From Shewanella surugensis (lineage in GTDB: Bacteria > Pseudomonadota > Gammaproteobacteria > Enterobacterales > Shewanellaceae), in contig NZ_JAKIKS010000001.1 in assembly GCF_023284005.1 (NCBI RefSeq), forward strand, positions 1 to 64,000: a DNA stretch of 64,000 nt, given 5' to 3'. The stretch's first letter is position 1. Each line of letters opens with the position of its first letter. The position numbers and the translations under genes are program-made. Of this stretch, positions 57,184 to 64,000 are shown one piece after another. The notes beneath the pieces were generated by a model. The model made no database searches. It saw only the letters and a list, made by a program, of their open reading frames with translations, and was not told the DNA's origin.

Positions 57184-58551
57184 ATGCGCTTATTACCCTA
57201 TTCTACCCTTTGTACACTATTAGGAGCAGCAGCCCTAATCAGTACCTCAAGCTTCGCAAATGTTTCTGATATGAAACACCCTAAAGACGATATCGAAACG
57301 AACGCACAAAATCATCAAAAAGCGCCTCTTGCACAAGTTGGGGTCCGGCCTTTTTATCTCTTAAGTAAATTGGATGATCCCGAACTAAAGGGTAGACTCG
57401 AACAATGTACCAATAAACCCTTTTACCGCACTGAATTTGCACTGGGCCACAGAGGGGCCTCAATGCAGTTCCCAGAACACAGTAAAGAGTCGTATCAAGC
57501 GGCTATTGATTCTGGGGCGGGTATTGTTGAATGTGATGTCACTTTCACTGCCGACAAACAACTGGTTTGCCGACACTCTCAATGTGATTTAGCATCAACC
57601 ACCAACATATTGGCCAATCCGACTTTAGCCAATAAATGCACAAGCCCTTTCACGCCAGCCGATCCAGCATCGGGAACCCCAGCTTCAGCCACTTGCTGCA
57701 CCAGTGACATTACCCTCGCTGAATTTAAAAGTTTATGCGCTAAAATGGACGGCAACAACCCAGATGCCACCACAGTAGAAGAATTTATGGCGGGCACGCC
57801 TGATTGGCGCACCGATCTTTATGCTAGCTGCGCAACCGTGATGACTCACAAAGAAAGCATTGAAATGTTTAAAAAAGCGGGGGTTAAAATGGTACCCGAA
57901 CTCAAAGAGCCTAGCGTAACGATGCCCTTTGATGGTTATACTCAAACCGATTATGCTCAGCAGATGCTCGATGAATACACTGAAGCAGGTGTAAAACCTT
58001 CTCAAGTGTTTGCTCAGTCTTTTAATTTAAATGACATCAAATACTGGATAGCCAACTATCCTAAATTTGCTAAGCAGGCTGTCTTTCTTGATGATCGTTA
58101 TGACACCGACAATCTCGATCCTAATGATCCCAGTACTTGGACCCCAAGTATGGCGGAACTCAAAGATTCTGGCGTCGAAATTATTGCACCACCACTTTGG
58201 GTATTAGTGACCTTGGATGATAACAACAAGATTATTCCTTCTGCCTATGCAAAAGCAGCAAAAGAAGCCGGTTTAGATATCATCGCTTGGTCATTAGAGC
58301 GTTCAGGGCCACTCACGACTGATCATGGTGGCTGGTATTATCAAAGCATTAGCAAAGCCATCAACAATGATGGCGATACGCTCAAACTACTCGATGTGCT
58401 TGCGAAAGATGTGGGCGTGAGAGGCGTGTTTTCTGATTGGCCAGCAACCGTAGTCTACTATGCCAACTGCATAGGCTACTCCAGCAAAATGGCAACCAAA
58501 GAGCCAACGAAAGCTGAAAACCTTTTAGGTAAAGATAAGCCTTCGAATTAA
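57184..58551 (+). CDS. Periplasmic glycerophosphodiester phosphodiesterase
   Basis: 455 aa with a signal peptide (cleavage near SSFA). The GDPD core is clear: [22 protein letters not shown] with the catalytic His-Arg and Glu (about 86-107), [24 protein letters not shown] with Glu/Asp and the second His (about 112-136), then MVPELKEPS, a barrel strand with Glu and Lys. It splits glycerophosphodiesters to glycerol 3-phosphate and an alcohol. It is longer than E. coli GlpQ (358), with inserts that include a Cys-rich part (CTSPFTP ... [10 protein letters not shown]). Product could feed GlpT at 20018. It follows the TonB receptor and GST on the same strand. Confidence 0.92.
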   Translation: MRLLPYSTLCTLLGAAALISTSSFANVSDMKHPKDDIETNAQNHQKAPLAQVGVRPFYLLSKLDDPELKGRLEQCTNKPFYRTEFALGHRGASMQFPEHSKESYQAAIDSGAGIVECDVTFTADKQLVCRHSQCDLASTTNILANPTLANKCTSPFTPADPASGTPASATCCTSDITLAEFKSLCAKMDGNNPDATTVEEFMAGTPDWRTDLYASCATVMTHKESIEMFKKAGVKMVPELKEPSVTMPFDGYTQTDYAQQMLDEYTEAGVKPSQVFAQSFNLNDIKYWIANYPKFAKQAVFLDDRYDTDNLDPNDPSTWTPSMAELKDSGVEIIAPPLWVLVTLDDNNKIIPSAYAKAAKEAGLDIIAWSLERSGPLTTDHGGWYYQSISKAINNDGDTLKLLDVLAKDVGVRGVFSDWPATVVYYANCIGYSSKMATKEPTKAENLLGKDKPSN

Positions 58552-58594
58552 TCACAGAGTATATTGCGTTAATACCTAATATACTTGTAGGAAT

Positions 58595-58626
58595 AAAAAG
58601 TGCTCAGCAGATGTTGAGCGCTTTTT
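58595..58626 (+). terminator. Rho-independent terminator after the GDPD gene
   Basis: AAAAAGTGCTCA pairs with TGAGCGCTTTTT (one G-T pair) and is followed by further T. 44 bp after the stop. Confidence 0.85.
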
Positions 58627-58677
58627 ATTTTTATCCATAACACGATAGAGTGTATCCAAATACTTTAGGAAAGAATG

Positions 58678-59178
58678 TTAAATTTGCGTAGCGGCCCATT
58701 TAGCACGACTATCTGGACTCTCTTTTAAGCCTGTTTTGTCTCTAAAAGCTTTGTAAGACTCAAGTTCCAGCCCTACTAAAGTAACGTCAACCTCAAGCAT
58801 TAACTTGCATTCTTTTTTTATGCGCCAAGCAGACATATTGTAAAGCTCATTAAAAGGTAGAGCGCCTAAAAACTCCGAATTATACTGAGCGTATAACGCT
58901 TGGGTCGGGTAAACAACAAAACTTAATCGACGTTTAGGCTCTTTCTCGAATAAAGCCTCAATACCATCACAAGTATTAAGCACTTGCATTTCAATCGTTT
59001 CATCTATCTCTAATAACTTCTTTTGCACTGGTATATGAACGGGCTTTTCACCTGCTTCCCATGCAATCACATCAGCTTCCGATCCCTTACCTAATTCAGC
59101 CACTTGAGCGGTAGTCAACGCCAAGGAGTGACGAAGGTATTGCATTTCTAAGGCGTTATAGCCTACATCTTTAGCCAT
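58678..59178 (-). CDS. YdiL-like helix-turn-helix protein (DUF1870)
   Basis: 166 aa. The first 65 residues form a helix-turn-helix of the YdiL/DUF1870 kind: [44 protein letters not shown]. The rest is a mixed alpha/beta domain of unknown role ([36 protein letters not shown]). A two-part layout of HTH plus dimerisation domain is also found in Aca2-type repressors, but I do not claim that identity. It follows the SUKH gene by 24 bp on the same strand, so they likely form an operon. Confidence 0.75.
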   Translation of the reverse strand: MAKDVGYNALEMQYLRHSLALTTAQVAELGKGSEADVIAWEAGEKPVHIPVQKKLLEIDETIEMQVLNTCDGIEALFEKEPKRRLSFVVYPTQALYAQYNSEFLGALPFNELYNMSAWRIKKECKLMLEVDVTLVGLELESYKAFRDKTGLKESPDSRAKWAATQI

Positions 59179-59202
59179 TATTTACTTTCCAATATTATTC
59201 AT

Positions 59203-59631
59203 TTAATTATTTGTTTGCAGCCAAACCTCTTCGACCCATTGCCAGAGAGACTCCCAGATCTCTTCTTGGACTTCGCCCTCACTCCACAGCATGACTTGGC
59301 TTTGTTGATCAATACAAAAAAAGCTATCTCCCTGCTGACAAATAGCAATATATTCCCTCGACATACCAATAGACCAAGCGTAGCTCGTCACTTCGGGTAA
59401 ATAGGTATGAGAGTGAGGATCGCTAGCAGTAACAGGCTCTAAATAACCATAAATAACATCACTGGCTTCGAGCAAGTATTCTTTTAAATCCATAGGCAAC
59501 GGAATTAAAATTTGCTCTTCTACCTCCACCAATTGCTCAAATGTCGGTAGTTCCAATGGCACTGGCACGGTTTCACTTAAGCTTTGCAGTTGCTCAATGA
59601 TTTCATTCATTAGGGGGTTATCATATTTCAT
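59203..59631 (-). CDS. SMI1/KNR4 (SUKH) family protein
   Basis: 142 aa. The SUKH pattern is present: LPTFEQLVEVEEQILIPLPMDLKEYLLEASDVIYG at the start, where Leu-Pro and the acidic helix are typical, then YAWSIGMSREYIAICQQGDSFFCID and the acidic, Trp-rich end EIWESLWQWVEEVW. SUKH proteins often give immunity to polymorphic toxins, but many are housekeeping-like. No toxin gene is seen next to it. Start ATG 59631. First gene of a pair with the YdiL-like gene. Confidence 0.8.
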   Translation of the reverse strand: MKYDNPLMNEIIEQLQSLSETVPVPLELPTFEQLVEVEEQILIPLPMDLKEYLLEASDVIYGYLEPVTASDPHSHTYLPEVTSYAWSIGMSREYIAICQQGDSFFCIDQQSQVMLWSEGEVQEEIWESLWQWVEEVWLQTNN

Positions 59632-59664
59632 GCATCAATTTAGCGAGTAGTATATACCTAAATA

Positions 59665-59695
59665 GCTTGGGTATACACCCAAGCCACTTGAAGAG
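59665..59695. repeat. Palindromic copy of the dispersed repeat end
   Basis: GCTTGGGTATACACCCAAGC (59665-59684) is a perfect 8-bp inverted repeat; its CCCAAGCCACTTGAAG side resembles the ends of the element at 29544-29784. Confidence 0.55.
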
Positions 59696-59772
59696 CGACG
59701 CTGAAACACACCGCTTCAACGGATTTAAGTAACCCGAAAACCTGCTTCTCAACCCATTTGGGGTTGAGACGA

Positions 59773-60561
59773 CTACGCGGCTGCAACGGGTAACAGGCGT
59801 ACATCACACATACGCTTATAATTCAGCCATGCTTTTTGATAGAGTTTAAAAGAATCTTGCCTAAGTTGAGTAATGCTAGCCAATTCAAATTCTGACAATG
59901 CTCTTTGAGCGTGTTTAGCCCTCGCTTGAATATTCTGTATATGCTGATAAGTCTGATGTTCGGGACCACTTTTAATATCGGCAATCTGTCTAAGGTGCAG
60001 CTGGACTTCACAGATCATGTTTGATTTCGGTAATTTTACCAGCAAGTTTAAATCCCGATAACCCGACGCTTTAGGCACAGCAAAGCGATTTTTGACTCCC
60101 ACTACCTCAACTTGAGCAATCAGCGCTTGATACGCACGCATTAACGCATTCACATTATCAGCCACTAAACTACCACGTGCTAAGTCTGTGATCTTTGCTC
60201 CATCACCCTCCAATTTATTGTGGATTTTTGCTTGTGCTCGCTCGACACTTTTTAACGGGGCCGTTATCGCTTGGGTTTGGGTCGCCGCACTAATACTGCT
60301 AAGAAGCGTATCTAAGTCTTGCTTGGTGTGGGAAGCTTGATGGTATAAAAGCGTTAAATCGGAGTAGGGTTGAATGGGGGATGAATAGTGTTTTGATGGG
60401 ATGCCGATAAGCTCAGAAAAATCTGTTGAAACGAAAGAGGAGGTTGAGTAAGGAATACTTTCCGTCTCACTCCCTCCCACAATATGAGGTGTTTGTGCAA
60501 AGCCAGTTCGAGCCGATAATAAAAATAAGAAAATAAAAGACGTTTTAAATAATCTTTTCAT
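59773..60561 (-). CDS. Exported protein with RelA/SpoT synthetase-like fold
   Basis: 262 aa from ATG 60561, which has AAGGA six bases upstream; the frame is open 16 codons further but unsupported. Residues 1-22 are a signal peptide (cleavage after GFA). The later part matches the nucleotidyltransferase fold of RelA/SpoT: basic residues R108, K112, K116, then ITDLARGSLV (Asp 126, Arg 129), NRFAVPKASGYRDLNLLVKL (GYxxL at 167-171), ICEVQLHLRQI (Glu 185, Gln 187) and EHQTYQHI (201-208). Key positions of the synthetase seem kept. Export is unusual because (p)ppGpp synthetases act in the cytoplasm; a toxin or envelope role is possible. It stands alone on the minus strand. Confidence 0.65.
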   Translation of the reverse strand: MKRLFKTSFIFLFLLSARTGFAQTPHIVGGSETESIPYSTSSFVSTDFSELIGIPSKHYSSPIQPYSDLTLLYHQASHTKQDLDTLLSSISAATQTQAITAPLKSVERAQAKIHNKLEGDGAKITDLARGSLVADNVNALMRAYQALIAQVEVVGVKNRFAVPKASGYRDLNLLVKLPKSNMICEVQLHLRQIADIKSGPEHQTYQHIQNIQARAKHAQRALSEFELASITQLRQDSFKLYQKAWLNYKRMCDVRLLPVAAA

Positions 60562-60701
60562 GGCAGTCCTTATGCAATAACGATATAAAAAATATAAGGC
60601 CTTAAACACAAAATAAAACCCCTACTCTGAATTAAATTTTATTTATTTTGCTAAAAAATATACTTTATCATTGAATAATAACTTAATTTTTTTTATAAAA
60701 A

Positions 60702-60720
60702 AGATCGCCCAAGGCGACCT
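60702..60720 (-). terminator. Hairpin terminator of the M13 peptidase gene
   Basis: AGATCGCC with GGCGACCT (one mismatch) around CAA; on the minus strand a T run (TTTTTTATAAAA) follows. 35 bp after the peptidase stop. Confidence 0.7.
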
Positions 60721-60754
60721 TTATATTAACTATAAACAATGTTAGAACAAAAAA

Positions 60755-62842
60755 TCACCAAATCTTTACACGATTTCCAGGAGGGATATACATGGCATCA
60801 TCGGGCTTTACGCCAAAGGTTCGATAAAATGCGGGCATATTAGATAATGCCCCCAAACAACGAAATTCGGCAGGAGAATGAGGATCCGTTGCCGCAAGAT
60901 TACGCATGGTTTCTTCTTTAATTTTAGAGCGCCAAACCTGCGCAAAACCAATAAAGAAACGCTGATCACCCGTTAGCCCATCGATAACAGGCGCTTGTTG
61001 ACCCTTTAAGGATTTTTTATAGGCTCGATAAGCTATCGTTAACCCTGATAAATCACCAATATTTTCTCCTAAGGTCAACTTACCATTGACATTTAAGCCT
61101 TCAAAAATAGAATAACCATCATATTGAGCAATTAACGCTTCACCTTTCTCGGTGAATTTCTCAAGATCCTGCTCTGTCCACCAATCCGTCATATTGCCTT
61201 TGCCGTCAAACTTAGCCCCTTGATCATCGAAACCGTGGCCCATTTCATGGCCAATCACAGCCCCAATCCCCCCATAATTTACCGCATCATCAGCCTGCAT
61301 ATCGAAAAAAGGCGGTTGTAAAATGGCAGCCGGGAACACAATTTCATTCATGGCAGGATTATAATAAGCATTCACTGTTTGTGGCGTCATGAACCATTCC
61401 CATTGACGAATGGGTCCACCGAGCTTGGACATTTCGTTTTGATGCTCAAACTCACTAGCCCGAATACTATTACCGACAAGATCATCCACTTTTATCTTAA
61501 GTGCATCATAGTTTTTCCATTTATCCGGATAACCAATTTTTGCCGTAAATTGCGCTAATTTCTCTTGAGCCGCGGTCTGGGTTGTATCACTCATCCATGT
61601 TAACGCATCAATACTGTCACCGTAAGCTTGTCGCAAATTTTCCACTAGCTCTTGCATACGCGTTTTTGCTGCAGGCGAAAAATAACGCTTCACATACACC
61701 TTGCCAACAATTTCACCCAGTTGACTATTGACGATATCCACTCCTCGTTTCCAGCGAGGTTTCGGCGTTTCTTGCCCATTTAACACCTTATCAAAAAACA
61801 CAAAATGCTCATTATCCAATGCGGCATTTAAATCGCCCGCCATATTCGATAAAAGTTGCCATTGCAGGTAAGTTTTCCACGTGGCCAAATCTGTGGTTTT
61901 AATGAGTTGACCAAGCCCTTCAATATAACTGGGTTGATTGATCACAACATCTGATGCTTTAGATGCGCCCATTGCCGCTAAATAGGCTTGCCAGTTAATA
62001 TCGGGCGCAAGCTTTGGTAAATCTGTTATTTTATATAAATTATAGGTTTTAGTACTATCACGTATATCAACCACATCCCACTGACTGGCAGCGAGATCGG
62101 TTTCTAATGCTAGCACTTTTTCAGCACTGGCTTTAGGATCCGCCAATCCCGCTAAGGTGTACATTGTTTCAATATGCTTCAAAAAAGCTTGGCGGATTTT
62201 GACAAAACGAGGGGCAGTATTTGTATAATAATCTTTGTCAGGTAAACTCAGTCCATCTTGCCAAATAGAACTCACATAACGCTTCGAATCTTTCGCATCT
62301 ATATCAATATAAAAATTTAATGGACTTACACCGCCGATAATTTGGCTGTGAGCAAAATAATCCATCAATTCATCGGTACTGTTGATCGCAGCAATCTTAT
62401 GAAACTCATTTTGTATTGGCTTCACGCCTAATTTATCGAGTGTGTTAACATCCATAAATGAACGATATAAATCAGCAACTTTTTGTTCGTCACTACCGAC
62501 AGTTAAGTTATCTGCCGCTGCTAATGATGCAATAATGGTTTTAATATCTTCTTGAGACTTATCTCTTAAATCATAAAAAGCCCCAATACTGGTGCGATCG
62601 CTCGGGATCTTAGTATTCTTGATCCAAGTGCCATTAACGTAATAATAAAAGTTATCCTGTGGTCGAACCGATAAATCAAAATTAGAAAAATCCACACCTG
62701 AACTCAATACTTTCTTAACCACTGTCTCGGTATTGGTTGGTCTGCTCTGTGGGATTTCGGGGGCGGGTTTATCATTATCACAAGCCGTTAACCCTACAAT
62801 TAAAGAGGCACATAAACCTCCTAATACTATTTTTTTCATCAA
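60755..62842 (-). CDS. pepO: M13 family zinc metallopeptidase lipoprotein (PepO-like)
   Basis: 695 aa. A signal peptide with lipobox GLTAC (Cys about 21) anchors it in the envelope. The neprilysin-like fold is clear: NFYYYVNGTWIKNTKIPSDRTSIGAFYDL at the N-terminus, NAYYNPAMNEIVFPAAILQPPFFD (about 492-515), the zinc site VIGHEMGHGFDDQG (HExxH, about 533), ENIGDLSGL with the third ligand Glu (about 590-598) and the end GNRVKIW (family end CxxW-like). It should cleave oligopeptides in the periplasm. Start ATG 62842. Monocistronic with its own terminator. Confidence 0.93.
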   Translation of the reverse strand: MMKKIVLGGLCASLIVGLTACDNDKPAPEIPQSRPTNTETVVKKVLSSGVDFSNFDLSVRPQDNFYYYVNGTWIKNTKIPSDRTSIGAFYDLRDKSQEDIKTIIASLAAADNLTVGSDEQKVADLYRSFMDVNTLDKLGVKPIQNEFHKIAAINSTDELMDYFAHSQIIGGVSPLNFYIDIDAKDSKRYVSSIWQDGLSLPDKDYYTNTAPRFVKIRQAFLKHIETMYTLAGLADPKASAEKVLALETDLAASQWDVVDIRDSTKTYNLYKITDLPKLAPDINWQAYLAAMGASKASDVVINQPSYIEGLGQLIKTTDLATWKTYLQWQLLSNMAGDLNAALDNEHFVFFDKVLNGQETPKPRWKRGVDIVNSQLGEIVGKVYVKRYFSPAAKTRMQELVENLRQAYGDSIDALTWMSDTTQTAAQEKLAQFTAKIGYPDKWKNYDALKIKVDDLVGNSIRASEFEHQNEMSKLGGPIRQWEWFMTPQTVNAYYNPAMNEIVFPAAILQPPFFDMQADDAVNYGGIGAVIGHEMGHGFDDQGAKFDGKGNMTDWWTEQDLEKFTEKGEALIAQYDGYSIFEGLNVNGKLTLGENIGDLSGLTIAYRAYKKSLKGQQAPVIDGLTGDQRFFIGFAQVWRSKIKEETMRNLAATDPHSPAEFRCLGALSNMPAFYRTFGVKPDDAMYIPPGNRVKIW

Positions 62843-63154
62843 TATTCCTTAGTCTGAAGCCCGCAATTTATACTGCCAATATCGTTCGATAATGCAACAT
62901 GTAGAATAGCCGAATCAAGTAATGGTTCCATCATTAATTTATTGAATGTAAAAAGACATTATCTAGATTATGGTCATCCGCCGTATGTAAACAAGTGTAT
63001 ATAAAAAATGCACTGTCATCCGAAAACTTGATAGCTTGTCACTAAGTGTCGATGTTATACCAATCAAGGCAGATTAGTATTATTCAAATTCGCATTTTCA
63101 ATTGACTTGAGGATCAGTATAATGACGCCATTATGTTTTCATTCTGAGTTTATT

Positions 63155-63853
63155 GTGCGTCTAGACAAATTTATCTGTGGTTCCACTGAATTAACCCGCT
63201 CTTTAGCTAAAAAAGCCTTGCATCGTAGCGATGTCACTTGCAACGGTGAAATAGTTAAAAGCTCTGATTTTAAAGTTAAAGATGAACATGTAATTTGTTT
63301 AAATGGAGAACAGCTTCACTTATTGGGTACGCGTTTTATCATGCTCAATAAGCCAGTTGATACTCTATGCTCAACCATAAATGAAGAATACCCATCCGTA
63401 TTAAAACTCGTTGATGTGGTCAAAGTAGACAACTTACATATTGCTGGCCGTCTTGATGCTGATACGACTGGCCTAGTGCTACTCACAAGTGATGGCCAGT
63501 GGTCTCATAATATCACTTCACCTAAAAAACTGTGCATTAAGCGCTATCTGTTAGAGGTTGCCGATCCACTTGATGATCAATTAATCGACACCTTCAAACA
63601 AGGAATCGCCCTCAATAATGAAGACGGTTTGACTCAACCGGCACGATTAGAAATATTGGGCAGCCATCAAGCCCGCTTAACCATTACAGAAGGTAAATAT
63701 CACCAAGTTAAGCGAATGCTCGCTGCGGTAGGAAATAAAGTTGTCAAACTGCATAGAGAAGCCATAGGTGACATTGAACTTGATACTACCCTAGCCTTAG
63801 GTGAATGGCGCTATCTCACAGCAAATGAAATAAGCTCAGTCAACTCACATTAA
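63155..63853 (+). CDS. rsuA: RsuA-type rRNA pseudouridine synthase
   Basis: Isomerises uridine to pseudouridine, in RsuA U516 of 16S rRNA. GTG 63155 begins VRLDKFICGSTELTRSLAKKAL, the S4 domain, and gives 232 aa, the same as E. coli RsuA (231). An upstream ATG at 63122 with GAGGA is also in frame and would add 11 residues; TATAAT at 63118-63123 could instead be the -10 box. The catalytic motif is AGRLDADTTGLVLLTSDG (Asp in RLDADT). EGKYHQVKRMLAAVGNKVVKLHREAIG is the conserved C-terminal block. RsuA is favoured over RluB/E/F by length and S4 domain. Confidence 0.88.
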   Translation: MRLDKFICGSTELTRSLAKKALHRSDVTCNGEIVKSSDFKVKDEHVICLNGEQLHLLGTRFIMLNKPVDTLCSTINEEYPSVLKLVDVVKVDNLHIAGRLDADTTGLVLLTSDGQWSHNITSPKKLCIKRYLLEVADPLDDQLIDTFKQGIALNNEDGLTQPARLEILGSHQARLTITEGKYHQVKRMLAAVGNKVVKLHREAIGDIELDTTLALGEWRYLTANEISSVNSH

Positions 63854-63865
63854 TAGCAGCCAAAA

Positions 63866-63889
63866 AATGCCCGTAAAATAACGGGCATT
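63866..63889 (-). terminator. Hairpin terminator near the window end
   Basis: AATGCCCGT pairs with ACGGGCATT around AAAATA; the T run is on the minus strand, so it mainly serves a convergent gene to the right. Confidence 0.65.
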
Positions 63890-63926
63890 GATGACTGACA
63901 TAGTAAGACTCAATAGAAAACGAACA

Positions 63927-64000
63927 TTATTCTATTAGCCTTTGTTTTCTTATTTGAATATGTCCACTGATACTTTTAACAAAGAAATCTGCCGCCCCTT
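63927..64000 (-). CDS. Possible C-terminus of a gene continuing past the window
   Basis: On the minus strand a frame is open from the window edge to TAA at 63927-63929 and ends in FVKSISGHIQIRKQRLIE. The terminator at 63866 points to a gene here. Another minus frame ends at 63950, so the choice is uncertain. No family can be named from 24 codons. Confidence 0.3.
   Translation of the reverse strand, partial: GAADFFVKSISGHIQIRKQRLIE

Noticed and set aside
59773..60561. Trypsin-like protease because of the IVGG after the signal peptide
   Set aside because: No His-Asp-Ser triad follows; the later motifs fit RelA/SpoT.

Overview
The window reads as chromosomal DNA of a marine gammaproteobacterium, most likely Shewanella or a close relative. 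The basis is gene content and order: a tkt-epd-pgk-fba block, an E. coli-type metK behind MetJ boxes, GlpT, maeA, YehS, a Fur-boxed imelysin/di-heme/porin operon and an HME-RND metal pump. The DNA is rather AT-rich and carries many short dispersed repeats. The genus is inferred from recalled similarity, not from a search.

Layout. 0-3.5 kb: an AMP-forming acyl ligase and a cysteine-dioxygenase-like protein; the ligase segment lies between two copies of a 22-bp direct repeat. 3.6-5.1 kb: a decayed DDE insertion sequence with terminal inverted repeats. 5.3-8.1 kb: an accessory stretch of unrecognised genes, one behind a 10-bp tandem repeat. 8.2-13 kb: a di-heme oxidoreductase, imelysin and porin operon, probably for iron. 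13-15.3 kb: a uroporphyrinogen-III methyltransferase and a RIO kinase. 15.5-19 kb: a frameshifted zinc-dependent phospholipase C-like gene and a membrane protein with a lipid-phosphatase-like His/Asp pattern. 20-27 kb: glpT, several GNAT acetyltransferases, a META lipoprotein, metK, and broken VOC and MFS genes. 27.5-33.4 kb: central carbon genes tkt, epd, pgk and fba. 33.4-39 kb: a queG remnant, a secreted lipoprotein with RCC1-like repeats, intact queG, and an orphan OspG/NleH-like kinase whose upstream region holds a 7-bp tandem repeat. 39-46 kb: a czcCBA-type divalent metal efflux operon with a His-rich leader gene, then an orphan double-glycine-leader (bacteriocin-like) peptide. 46-53 kb: PAP2 phosphatase, cupin pseudogene, malic enzyme, YehS, an O-methyltransferase and an atypical NRAMP-family transporter. 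53.4-58.6 kb: a TonB-dependent receptor, a glutathione transferase and a periplasmic glycerophosphodiester phosphodiesterase, possibly one uptake and processing locus. 58.6-64 kb: YdiL-like and SUKH-like proteins, an exported RelA/SpoT-fold protein, a PepO-like M13 peptidase and an RsuA-type pseudouridine synthase.

Recurring themes. There is much gene decay: an IS transposase, an IS110-like fragment, phospholipase, VOC, GNAT, MFS, queG copy and cupin lesions, several at homopolymers. Phospholipid or glycerophosphate handling recurs (phospholipase C-like, SMS/PAP2-like, GlpT, GDPD). A few orphan effector- or toxin-like proteins (kinase, bacteriocin-like peptide, exported RelA/SpoT-fold protein, SUKH) are the best candidates for undescribed biology. 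I see no CRISPR array, rRNA or convincing tRNA.
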